64,000 nt of DNA, from NCBI GenBank assembly GCA_001599355.1, contig BCGQ01000005.1, positions 128,222-192,221 on the forward strand. The letters are read 5' to 3'. Every line of letters begins with the position of its first letter. The stretch's first letter is position 1. The notes beneath the pieces were generated by a model that searched no databases, was not told the origin of the DNA, and saw only the letters and a list, made by a program, of their open reading frames with translations. Of this stretch, positions 40,553 through 49,051 are shown in pieces. The position numbers and the translations under genes were made by a program. The stretch is from Nakazawaea peltata. Taxonomy: Eukaryota; Ascomycota; Pichiomycetes; Alaninales; Pachysolenaceae.

Positions 40553-41446
40553 TTAGTGATTATGTAGTTGGATTCCTGTAGAACCTAGTTGGGAATTAAT
40601 TTGTTCGGGCTCGACCAGCTCAACGTTGGGCCCAACCGTAGGCTCAACCTTAGGCTCAACCTTAGGCTCAACCTCTGTCTCAACTTCCGGTTCAATATCT
40701 GTCTTATCCTCTGTCTCCACCTCTTTCTCATTCATAACCCCACACTCAGGACATCTATATTTAACCTCACTACCAATCATCCCAGGTGGCAGTAACCCAT
40801 TATGTCTATAACAATTCCTACAAATCAATGCATACCTATTAGCTGGTGACATCTCATCTTCTCCTATAGCAAGTCCCACTATCTTATCAAATACACTCGG
40901 TTTTGATGTCACCGCCACTTGTGAGCTCCCTCTACTATTCAGTTGCAGCTCAAGTTGCTTGAAAAACTCCTCTTGTTCACGTCTTTTCAGCTCCAAATCC
41001 TCCGCATTCTCGTCAAATTTCAATAATAAATCTTGGGTTTTACTGAAATTCGTCATCTCTTTCAATTCCTCGATCTTCCCTGTATGCTTTTCTTTCAGCA
41101 TTTGGATCTTATTCTCCAATTTGTTCTGTCGGCGGTTATAAATCATCGTGATCAAGTTCTTCACCACATTAATCGCAAGGGGCAGCCCTACAACGATCCC
41201 ATACTGGAGCATACTCACCGACTCCAACTTCACCACCAAGCCAATGTACCCGAGAAACAACACATACACCAACGCCGAATACATCACTAGCGCCTTCTTC
41301 AACAGATACAGTTGCTTTGCCATCGTGCCTTGTTTGGCGGTTAGTTGTTTGATCTCTGAGGAGAGATCTTTTAGTTGTTTTTCGAATTGCTCGATGACAT
41401 TGATCGTCTTGGTGTCTTTGGCTTTAAAGAATGGAATCCATGACAT
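40553..41446 (-). CDS. LNP1: Lunapark-type ER junction protein
   Basis: A 297-residue ER membrane protein that stabilises three-way tubule junctions. Two adjacent hydrophobic segments near the N-terminus (about 53-95) follow a coiled-coil (IEQFEKQLKDLSSEIKQL). A second coiled-coil comes next, then the lunapark zinc finger: CRNCYRHNGL-[CTG]-PPG ... YRCPECG (about 209-236). CTG as Ala gives HNGLAPPG, the family sequence. The C-terminal tail has degenerate EVEPKVEPKVEPTV repeats from a roughly 12-base tandem unit. Length is close to S. cerevisiae Lnp1 (278). Its promoter faces that of CTF8. Confidence 0.95.
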   Translation of the reverse strand: MSWIPFFKAKDTKTINVIEQFEKQLKDLSSEIKQLTAKQGTMAKQLYLLKKALVMYSALVYVLFLGYIGLVVKLESVSMLQYGIVVGLPLAINVVKNLITMIYNRRQNKLENKIQMLKEKHTGKIEELKEMTNFSKTQDLLLKFDENAEDLELKRREQEEFFKQLELQLNSRGSSQVAVTSKPSVFDKIVGLAIGEDEMSPANRYALICRNCYRHNGLLPPGMIGSEVKYRCPECGVMNEKEVETEDKTDIEPEVETEVEPKVEPKVEPTVGPNVELVEPEQINSQLGSTGIQLHNH

Positions 41447-41800
41447 TTTGGAAAGTTTGGTGAAGTGGATCTGAATGGTTTAGCAATTGAGTTTGGGTTG
41501 AAATTGAGTCAGATCGCGTGGTGATGATGGGATGAGAGGATAATTTCCTTATTGGGGAAGGAGGAAAATTGCTTCAATAGGAAGGGGAGTTTTTGAATTA
41601 TTTGTGATTTGTTTGTGATTTATAACTTCCGTATTGGGTTGGGTGTTGTTGACTTCCTAATTGGGAAATGGAAAATTCGATGCCTCGAACGCGAAAAGTC
41701 GTGAAGAAATGGGAGAAGAGGGTTGTTTGGAGACGATTTGTTGGACAGGTTGTGTTGAACAAGTTGTGCCGGACAGGTTGTAATTAGATTGCTGTACACA
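41447..41800. promoter_or_regulatory. Divergent promoter, LNP1 / CTF8
   Basis: A 354-base region with no gene. It holds the exact palindrome TTCCTAATTGGGAA (41654-41667), an Mcm1-like box, and two looser TTCCxTATTGGG copies near 41547 and 41626. Confidence 0.4.
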
Positions 41801-42262
41801 ATGCCATTCATAGAAATAGAATACTCCCAAGTCAAATCTAAAGTTTGTGATAAAGAAGAAACTACTACACCCTCCCTTCCCCAAATTATAGAGACAGCTG
41901 ATGGGAAGTTCATACTTGAAATTCAAGGGGAATTAAATTTACCAACAAAATTTACTGAGGATCATGAAATTGTGGATATTGAGGGAGTTCAAGTATCAGA
42001 AGGAGACAAGCTGTTGAAAATTGGAAAATTGGAGGTGGACGGCTCTAAACTGACTCTCTACATTGGAACTTCTCAGAGATTAATAGGCACCGTGGAGAAA
42101 TTGAACCCACCATTTGCATTAATGAAATTCCCCGAGTCAACTTCGAGACCTGATCCCGACACAAGTATAATGAGTGATGAGGGGTTCGAGGAAACTGTTG
42201 AAATGGTCAATATCATTGACAAGAGGATCGTCTTCAAACATAGGCCATTACCTATTATGTGA
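41801..42262 (+). CDS. CTF8: Ctf8-like subunit of the Ctf18 replication factor C complex
   Basis: A 153-residue protein resembling Ctf8, which with Dcc1 and Ctf18-RFC loads PCNA and supports sister-chromatid cohesion. Ctf8 features are the IGKLEVDGSKLTLYIGTSQRLIGTVEKLNPPFALMK beta-rich core (around residues 70-110) and the C-terminal VEMVNIIDKRIVFKHRPLPIM ending. The first ATG is at 41801; the open frame runs a few codons further up without another ATG. Length is close to yeast Ctf8 (133). Confidence 0.85.
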   Translation: MPFIEIEYSQVKSKVCDKEETTTPSLPQIIETADGKFILEIQGELNLPTKFTEDHEIVDIEGVQVSEGDKLLKIGKLEVDGSKLTLYIGTSQRLIGTVEKLNPPFALMKFPESTSRPDPDTSIMSDEGFEETVEMVNIIDKRIVFKHRPLPIM

Positions 42263-42537
42263 GCATAATATTGAAATTCAAGTTTCCTAATTGGGGGTTT
42301 AATGGGGGTGATCTGATACTGGTAAGGGGTGGACGGGTCGATATACGAGGTAATTATTACCTTATTGGGTTTTCTATGGAGCTGAAACCTCTTGGAGTCA
42401 GTTTGTATCCACTTTTTGAGGTTAGGTGGAAATGATATAAATTGAAGGTTTATATCCCTTGATCAAAGGGGGTTAGAACATCACAGATCTTTAGATCAAT
42501 CTTAACCAACACTCTCACACACATTCTTTTTTACGAA
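42263..42537 (+). promoter_or_regulatory. Alpha-factor promoter with Mcm1-like boxes
   Basis: Two P-box-like sequences, TTTCCTAATTGGGGG (42283-42297) and ATTACCTTATTGGGTT (42356-42371), match the Mcm1 palindrome centre CC-T-AATT-GG. A TGAAAC (42383-42388, Ste12-type core) and TATAAA (42436-42441) follow, 97 bases before the ATG. In S. cerevisiae alpha-specific genes use Mcm1 with alpha1; the same here is inference. Confidence 0.5.
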
Positions 42538-42858
42538 ATGAAATTCTCTGCTATCACTTTATTGGCCATTCTTGGTTCTGTTGCTTTAGCTGCTCCTGCT
42601 GCTTCCCCTGATGCTGTCGCTGAACTGGAGGCTTGGTCTTGGATCAAGAGTAAAGTTGGTGAGCCTTTAGGTAAGAGAGATGCCAATGCTGAAGCAGAAG
42701 CTGATGCTCTTGCTTGGAGTTGGATTAAATCCAAGGTTGGTGAGCCTTTGGGTAAGAGAGATGCTTATGCTGATGCTGAGGCATATGCTGATGCTCAAGC
42801 TGATGCTGTTGCCTGGAGTTGGATTAAATCCAAGGTTGGTGAACCATTGCGTAAATAG
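42538..42858 (+). CDS. Alpha-factor mating pheromone precursor
   Basis: A 106-residue precursor with a signal peptide (MKFSAITLLAILGSVALAAPAA) and three copies of the 13-mer WSWIKSKVGEPLG at residues 33-45, 60-72 and 93-106 (the last ends EPLRK). Copies 1 and 2 end in a Lys-Arg (Kex2) site. Each spacer consists only of X-Ala or X-Pro dipeptides: SP-DA-VA-EA-EA, then six, then nine. Those are substrates for a Ste13-type dipeptidyl aminopeptidase. The first spacer keeps this register only if CTG at 42625 is Ala. There is no N-glycosylated pro-region and no Kex2 site before copy 1, unlike S. cerevisiae MF-alpha. Trp1, Trp3, Gly and Pro positions match alpha-factor-like pheromones of other yeasts. 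Confidence 0.93.
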   Translation: MKFSAITLLAILGSVALAAPAASPDAVAELEAWSWIKSKVGEPLGKRDANAEAEADALAWSWIKSKVGEPLGKRDAYADAEAYADAQADAVAWSWIKSKVGEPLRK

Positions 42859-43398
42859 ATCAATTTTGATCTATATGGTTATATACCATTAGGGGATATT
42901 ACGTCCTAATTTTTTTTGAAATCGATTTCTTTTACTGGCCGATATTATGTAGAATAGGGAGTTATGATATCTTATAAGTTGATCTAATATTCAGCTTTTC
43001 TATATGTTAGTTATTCAGATAAATTGAACAGTAAATGGAAGAGAAGTGAAGTGAGCGTGAGTCTGAAGGTGGATCAAAACACCGTAACTAGCTATTGAAT
43101 AATGAGATGTCGGACCTACGCTGTACTACTGTTCCTACTTCCTAATTCCTTCTATTCCTACTTCCTCCTATTCCTACTATTCCTACTATTCTTACTATTC
43201 TTACTATTCCTATAATTCCTTCTACCCTACTCTAATGTTGCATTAATACACCTCTTATATTCTTTTATATTCTCTATATTCTCTATATTCTCTCCGCGAG
43301 AATATCTAATCATGGTATCCACGATGCTACTCCCTGTGTAACTCCCTGTGTTATTCCCCCTCTAGTTTAACCCCCCTACCCATCCTCGCTAAACTTTT

Positions 43399-43406
43399 GT
43401 CGTGTA
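43399..43406 (+). promoter_or_regulatory. GTCGTGTA element upstream of the GATA factor
   Basis: GTCGTGTA followed by TCATCTCCTAATT, 713 bases before the GATA-factor ATG; a CCCCCC run lies 25 bases upstream. Confidence 0.3.
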
Positions 43407-43714
43407 TCATCTCCTAATTTACCCTTCCTCGCTTATCGTCCAATCAAATCGCGCGCTTATTGTTGTCAGCCCTTATCGCGCTGCATGAAACGTAATCTCG
43501 CTGGTAACTAAGAGAGCGGATTGCTTATAGGATCTGCAGTGCTGTTATACCCGAGTTCTTGATTAGGTAATCATTGACTCGATGCATCTGTTGGTGGGCG
43601 GATGTTAAACGGGGAATGGTGCTGTGTGTGTAGCGAATGTTTGTTTTCGGTTTTCGGTTTCTCCGTGTTTCCTGTGGGAGATTCCTGTTCTCCTTGCTGC
43701 GTCCACCCTGTCCT

Positions 43715-43868
43715 CCTACCACCCCTCTCTCCTTCCTTTCTCCTCTCTCTCTCCTCTGCCACCCACTTTCTCTCTCCTCCCTCCTCTCTCCTCCCTCCTC
43801 TCTCTCCCATCTGTCCCTCCCATCTGTCCCTCCCTCTCTCTCCCCTCTGTCCCTCCCTCCAATCCCTA
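43715..43868. repeat. Polypyrimidine (C/T) tract
   Basis: About 150 bases almost wholly C and T on the + strand, with repeated TCTCTCCTCCCTCC and CCATCTGTCCCTCC units. It probably lies in the promoter or leader of the GATA factor and could form triplex DNA; no coding function is supported. Confidence 0.8.
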
Positions 43869-44118
43869 AGAAAAAATCAACCTTTTTGAAAGAAAATTTT
43901 TAACCTCATAAATTGACTTGCCCCTACAGTTCAGCGTATCGACAACCGGAGGTGACTCGATTCAGGGACCAAGAACGCGCTACACACACGATACACTACA
44001 AGCTTACAATACTCACTGTACACTACTCACGTTACCCTACTCACTTTACCCTCACAGTACACTACCCTCTACAATTAGACATCAACTTGACATCCAATTC
44101 TAAGCGCCGACACTTTGA

Positions 44119-46311
44119 ATGGCGAGAAATAATAGTGGATCAATACCAGGGCCGCTGGGTCAACTGTCGAACCAGCTGTCTGGCCAGCACCAGCTCTTCG
44201 AAGATGACCTGACCTCAGCCCAATCTCTATGGAAAATGTACTCCAAGCTGAAGACCTCACTACCGTACAAATCAAGAATGGAGAATCTCACGTGGAGAAT
44301 GATATCGATAAGTCTTAAGAAGAAACAGTCACAGAATAGAGAGCCGGTTGGGATACTAGGGAGTGGTTATTATGGTGCTGGCTCGGCTTCGGCTTCGACC
44401 TTGGCTTCGGCACAGTACCAGCGACTGAATAACCAACTGGAATCTCCAAACTTTACTAAGAAACCTCAATTTAAAGACTTTGAACACTCGACTCAACTGA
44501 CAAGTTCCGACCCAACTAGTGTCGATTTCGATTACGTCCTGCATATAAAAAAGATTGGCCAAGAAGGTCACTCCAACCAGACTTCTCCGGTGTCTCCTCA
44601 AGGTACTAGACGGTCGAACTCGATCCAAAAGAAGAGACCACTGGAGTTTTCTCCGTTGGTGAACCCAAATGGCAATAATGCGGCATTGAGCGAGGATGTC
44701 TTGAACCTCCGACTGGTCCAAAGACCATTTCAACCTAGTAGCAGGCCTAGTAAGTTGAGTGCTTCGTTGGCTGCGGCTTCGATGCGTCAGAAACAGAAAC
44801 ATAACTCTCAATCGAGTCAGTCTTCTGCTCAAGCTTATAATTTTGATAACGATTTCGCTTCGTTGGGTGGCAGTTTCGATTTCGGCCCGGCAAGTCTACC
44901 CAACAATCTTAATAGAGACGACGATCTTTACGGTAACCTGAACTTGTTCAGTAGTACTGACGTTGAAAGTCCGGTACTGCATATGATGATGAACAACCAG
45001 ATGACACCACATTCTTCGTTTTCGAAATCGTTTTCCACTCAGCATTTGGGTTCTGTTGGTGGTACAGACATTTATTCTCCACCTTCCGGGTCCGTGGTGT
45101 CGACTTCGGCCACTCAGACTCCTGTTTATGATGGGAATGTAGAGAATGCCACATATTTCGACTCGATTTACAATAAGAACAACAGGAAACAATCCACCAG
45201 TCATATTCCTCTTAGAGGAGGTCTTCATAAACTGACCAGTGCCATTGGGGTGAACGAGTTTTACAATCTCAGCCAACCTGATCAGCAACCTGTCCGTAAC
45301 CATCAATCTATGCACCTTCCTCATCATTCAGCATCGGTATCTGAACAGCCACCTTTCCAGAACAACTTCAATGATGACTTGCTCATGGATTATGCTCAGA
45401 TTTTGAAGCTTGAGAGCGAGAAAACCGATGTCGATATGACTCCACAGACTGGATTTCCTGATTTCCATTCTGATCATTCGAGTCCTGCTAAGAATCTGAG
45501 GAAACCAAAACCTATTAAAGCTGTGAAGAAAGTACTGAGATCTCCAAGTGCTGTGTCTTCTTCTGCTCCGACTGCTGCTGGTGTAGATGCCAATTCAGGT
45601 ACTCCGACCATTTGCTCCAATTGTAAGACCACAAAGACTCCATTGTGGAGAAGAAATGCGGATGGTCAACCGCTTTGTAATGCTTGTGGATTGTTCTTGA
45701 AGTTACATGGGACAGTCAGACCTTTGAAATTGAAGACTGACGTTATCAAGAAGAGACAAAGAGGTGTTAATTCGACTTCTAAGAAGGGTCAAGACAAGCC
45801 TGCTGCCGTCACTAATAAGAAATTATTGAAACCTACCGATGGAGATGACTTAAATCCTACACCAATTCAATTTGGGTCTGCTGCTGCTACTACTACTAGC
45901 ACTGGTATGAAGAAGAAGAAACCTACAAAGAAACAACAAGCACAGCAAAGACTGCAAAATCAGCTGTCGGATGATTCTCCAGGGACAAATTCAACTCCAT
46001 TTGGGTATGAAGATATCGATTTTTCGATGCAGAATCTCCGCCAGGCCAATAATGGTGGTACTACAGTGAATAATAATGCCAATGCTATGGACATTGACGC
46101 TTTGGATTTTGCTGATTTAAGAGATGATGAAATGGTGGACTTTAATGTGAATGTTGACTGGACAGAGCAACATCAGGGTGAGCAGCCTCAGATGGGGCAA
46201 GCTCAGCATACGCAGACCCATCAGATGCCTGCACATGATGGTCAGGAGCTGAATTCTGAAGCGCCTGGTGATCGTGGTAATGATTGGGAGTGGTTAAGTA
46301 TGGCTTTATAG
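44119..46311 (+). CDS. GATA-type nitrogen regulator (AreA/Gat1/Gln3 family)
   Basis: A 730-residue transcription factor. The N-terminal [30 protein letters not shown] (about 35-64) is the conserved domain found at the front of AreA/Gat1-type activators. One GATA zinc finger, [14 protein letters not shown]-17/18-CNAC, spans residues 499-523 with a basic tail ([15 protein letters not shown]). The remainder is low complexity with Gln, Ser, Asn. A short acidic segment near the C-terminus ([20 protein letters not shown]) could be an activation region. In yeasts this family drives nitrogen-catabolite-repressed genes through GATAAG; candidate targets here are the DAL5-type permease and the OPT gene. 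Confidence 0.93.
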   Translation: MARNNSGSIPGPLGQLSNQLSGQHQLFEDDLTSAQSLWKMYSKLKTSLPYKSRMENLTWRMISISLKKKQSQNREPVGILGSGYYGAGSASASTLASAQYQRLNNQLESPNFTKKPQFKDFEHSTQLTSSDPTSVDFDYVLHIKKIGQEGHSNQTSPVSPQGTRRSNSIQKKRPLEFSPLVNPNGNNAALSEDVLNLRLVQRPFQPSSRPSKLSASLAAASMRQKQKHNSQSSQSSAQAYNFDNDFASLGGSFDFGPASLPNNLNRDDDLYGNLNLFSSTDVESPVLHMMMNNQMTPHSSFSKSFSTQHLGSVGGTDIYSPPSGSVVSTSATQTPVYDGNVENATYFDSIYNKNNRKQSTSHIPLRGGLHKLTSAIGVNEFYNLSQPDQQPVRNHQSMHLPHHSASVSEQPPFQNNFNDDLLMDYAQILKLESEKTDVDMTPQTGFPDFHSDHSSPAKNLRKPKPIKAVKKVLRSPSAVSSSAPTAAGVDANSGTPTICSNCKTTKTPLWRRNADGQPLCNACGLFLKLHGTVRPLKLKTDVIKKRQRGVNSTSKKGQDKPAAVTNKKLLKPTDGDDLNPTPIQFGSAAATTTSTGMKKKKPTKKQQAQQRLQNQLSDDSPGTNSTPFGYEDIDFSMQNLRQANNGGTTVNNNANAMDIDALDFADLRDDEMVDFNVNVDWTEQHQGEQPQMGQAQHTQTHQMPAHDGQELNSEAPGDRGNDWEWLSMAL

Positions 46312-46735
46312 ATAAGATCGTACCATTTAAGAGATGTGCCGGGCAACTTGCCCTGAGCGCAGTGTAAGGATTGTAATTGCCCTGTAATTTCCCTATAATT
46401 TGCCCTTTGGTGGCTGGTATTTCCTAGAAATTGCCCTTTTAGTGGTATTATGCCCAGCAATTTGCCTAGTTAAAGCGTATTTTCTGCCTCGAGTAACTTG
46501 TAATTGCTCAGGAATTTGCCCTTTGATGGCTATCTCGCTTCTTATTTGCCCCATGGGGTAATCCAAAGGGCAAACTCCCTAGTTATGCGCTCTCGGAATT
46601 GTGGGGATGATGGGGGGAGTCGTCGGAATTTCGTCTGGTGATGTTTTTCCGTCCAAAGTACTTAAACAAGTATTAGTACTCAAATTTGACTAACTAAGGA
46701 TTACTGAATAGTATCGAGATAAACTAACTGATAAT
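46312..46735. promoter_or_regulatory. Intergenic region with repeated TTGCCC words
   Basis: No gene is seen. The word AATTTGCCC or AATTGCCC recurs at least six times between 46340 and 46550, a degenerate tandem array of about 25-50-base spacing in the 3' flank of the GATA factor. Confidence 0.5.
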
Positions 46736-48154
46736 ATGTCAAAACTTCAAAAAAGAGTAAATGAACTCGTTGCCGAGTTCGAGGTGTCCAAGGAAACCTT
46801 GGAAAAAGGTGTGGAATTGTTCATTGCTAACGCTAAGACTGGGTTAACTCCATCGGACGACGTCTATGGTTTGCCTATGATTCCTACTTATGTGACTAAC
46901 ATTCCAAATGGACGTGAAAAGGGAGTGTTGCTTGCTGCTGACTTGGGAGGAACTAATTTCAGGGTCTGTTCGGTCGAGTTGAAAGGTGACCATACTTTTG
47001 TCATTAAGCAAGAGAAGAATCCGATTCCTGTTGATTTGATGCACCTGGACACCTCTGATGAGTTGTTCGAGTACTTGGCTAAGAAAATTGGTCTGTTTGT
47101 TGAAGCTCATCATAGTGATATTCCTGATAAACTGAATTTACCCTTAGGTTTCACTTTCAGTTTCCCAGTTGATCAGACTTCTCTCAATTCTGGAACATTG
47201 CTTAGATGGACTAAAGGTTTCGACATTAAGGACACTGTAGGTAAGGATGTCGTTGCCTTGTTGCAAGGTAACTTGGATGAGCTTAAAATTCCTGTCAAGG
47301 TTGCTGCTTTGGCCAATGACACTGTAGGTACTTTGTTATCCAGATCGTACAGTGCTGGAGCCGTTGCTGGTGGTCAGCAAGGAAAGACCGTGATCGGTGC
47401 AATCTTCGGTACTGGTACAAACGGTGCTTATCTGGAGAAATTGGAGAATATTAAAAAATTGCCAGCCTCTGTTGTTGAGGAATTGAAACTGCAAGGTAAA
47501 ACTCATATGATCATCAACACCGAATGGGGATCCTTCGATAACCATTTACAATTGTTACCAACCACCAAGTACGATGTTGCCATTGATAAGGAGACTGCTA
47601 ATCCTGGGTTCCATATGTTTGAAAAGAGAGTCAGTGGTATGTTCTTGGGAGAGATTTTGAGAAATGTGATCTGTGATCTTTACAATGAGGGACTTGTATT
47701 GACTCAATTTGCTACATTCGATCGTTTACCTCATAGATTGAGACAGAACTGGCAATTGGACAGTGAGATTTTGTCGTATATTGAGGTTGATGATTCGACT
47801 GAATTGAAACTGAGTGAGATGGCTTTGTTGAACTCTCTTAGATTGCACACTACTGCCGAAGAGAGAGTTGCTATTCAACAATTGACCAGAGCCATTGCTA
47901 AGAGAGCTGCTTATTTGCTGCTGATTCCAATTGCTGGGTTATTGATTATGAGTGGAGAATTGGAAGGACATAACAAGGAAGTTGATATTGGAGTCGATGG
48001 ATCTTTAGTTGAGTTCTATCCTGGATTCAGAGCTATGTTGAGAGATGCTTTATCTATGACTAAGATTGGTAATCAAGGTGAAAGAAGAGTACATATCAAT
48101 ATTGCTAAGGATGGTAGTGGAGTTGGAGCAGCATTATGTGCATTGGATGGATAG
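46736..48154 (+). CDS. GLK1: Glucokinase
   Basis: A 472-residue hexokinase-fold glucokinase (glucose + ATP to glucose-6-phosphate, cytosol). ATP-binding ADLGGTNFRV (about 69-78), the sugar-binding LGFTFSFPVDQ...LLRWTKGF block (about 137-163), LANDTVGTLLSRSY, FGTGTNGAY, INTEWGSFD and C-terminal GVDGSLVEFYPGF are present. Two CTG codons (47918, 47921) give AAYLAAIPIAGL if read Ala, as in other glucokinases. The N-terminus lacks the Mig1-interaction motif typical of Hxk2, and length is close to S. cerevisiae Glk1 (500), so Glk1 is the best fit. Confidence 0.94.
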   Translation: MSKLQKRVNELVAEFEVSKETLEKGVELFIANAKTGLTPSDDVYGLPMIPTYVTNIPNGREKGVLLAADLGGTNFRVCSVELKGDHTFVIKQEKNPIPVDLMHLDTSDELFEYLAKKIGLFVEAHHSDIPDKLNLPLGFTFSFPVDQTSLNSGTLLRWTKGFDIKDTVGKDVVALLQGNLDELKIPVKVAALANDTVGTLLSRSYSAGAVAGGQQGKTVIGAIFGTGTNGAYLEKLENIKKLPASVVEELKLQGKTHMIINTEWGSFDNHLQLLPTTKYDVAIDKETANPGFHMFEKRVSGMFLGEILRNVICDLYNEGLVLTQFATFDRLPHRLRQNWQLDSEILSYIEVDDSTELKLSEMALLNSLRLHTTAEERVAIQQLTRAIAKRAAYLLLIPIAGLLIMSGELEGHNKEVDIGVDGSLVEFYPGFRAMLRDALSMTKIGNQGERRVHINIAKDGSGVGAALCALDG

Positions 48155-49051
48155 TGGGGACGGACTGTATAGGTGTATAGACGATATCTAGTGAACGTCT
48201 AGTGAACGTCTAGTGAACGTCTAGTGAGTGTGTAGGCGAATGTTTAGTCAGTGTGTAGGTGAATGTTTGAGATGACCGATGTAGGTAGGTAGGAAGGTAT
48301 GGTTGGCTGGCCCATCTGCGCGATCACCCCCAATAATTAGCCGCGTACGATCGTCAATGTAATATTCTCTTGAGATAAAGGGCACGCGCAAATAATGTAA
48401 AGGGCATGGATATGAAGTGAGGGGATGAATGACGAACGAGGGGATATTTTTGTAGTTGATAAAAATATGCTATACGGTATAGTGTACCCTACTACATTAT
48501 ACTACATTATCTATGCCCTCTACTATACACCATACTATACTATACTATATCCCCTACTATGCGCTATACTCCTCTGCTGTACGCTATACTATACTATACT
48601 ATACTGCTTACTATGATCCCTCTACTGTTCTACCCCTACTTTACCCCTACTCTACACTATATTATACACTATATTGCTATAGTTTATCTGTAGATCCACC
48701 AATCTCCTGCCTATTGTTTGATATGTTTCTGCTTCACTTGCCTACCTGTTTCTGCCTTACTTGCCCTGTTTCTCTTCTTGCCCTTCGCTGCCTGTTTGCT
48801 CTGCCTGTTTGCTCTGCCTGTTTGCTTTGCGCTTGCCCCTTTCTTGCTTTGCGCTTGCCCCTGCCCTACCGTCTGCCCCTTCCCTTCCCAATAAAAATTT
48901 TCATCTCCTTCAAAAACACTAAACCACTAAGCTTATCCACGAAGCTTAACCCCTAAACCACCCCTAAACCACAAACCAAAGACCTATCGAAGTTGGACAA
49001 CGTCAGAATCGTCATTAACAAGGTGATACAAGGAGAAAAGTCGAACCAGAT
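48155..49051. promoter_or_regulatory. Repeat-rich intergenic region upstream of PIB2
   Basis: An 897-base gap with no supported gene. It holds an 11-base tandem repeat (about four copies of GTCTAGTGAAC, 48186-48229), CTATA-rich runs at 48470-48605, and three exact copies of the 13-base unit CTGCCTGTTTGCT (48788-48826). ORFs over the CTATA region are low complexity and not believed. Confidence 0.6.
48788..48826. repeat. Three 13-base tandem repeats (CTGCCTGTTTGCT)
   Basis: Exact copies at 48788-48800, 48801-48813 and 48814-48826 in the PIB2 upstream region, inside a longer C/T-rich leader. Confidence 0.9.

Larger units (their letters stand above)
42859..44118. promoter_or_regulatory. Intergenic region and long GATA-factor leader
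   Basis: A 1.26-kb gap with no supported gene. Simple CCTACTATT-type repeats occur at about 43140-43225, TATATTCTC repeats at 43253-43295, GTCGTGTA at 43399-43406 followed by CTAATTTACCC, and a long C/T tract at 43715-43868. The ORFs in the C/T tract are compositional artefacts. Confidence 0.45.

Noticed and set aside
9975-43453. A shared 14-base word CCAATCAAATCGCG in the CYT1 region (9975) and upstream of the GATA factor (43440)
   Set aside because: A single 14-base match within 64 kb is expected by chance; only the CCAAT part carries known meaning.
43571-44103. Ser/Pro- or Leu/Pro-rich short frames in the C/T tract
   Set aside because: They are products of the simple sequence and have no signal, domain or reasonable composition.
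48425-48956. Tyr/Leu-rich frames over CTATA repeats upstream of PIB2
   Set aside because: Low-complexity translation of simple repeats; no conserved feature.
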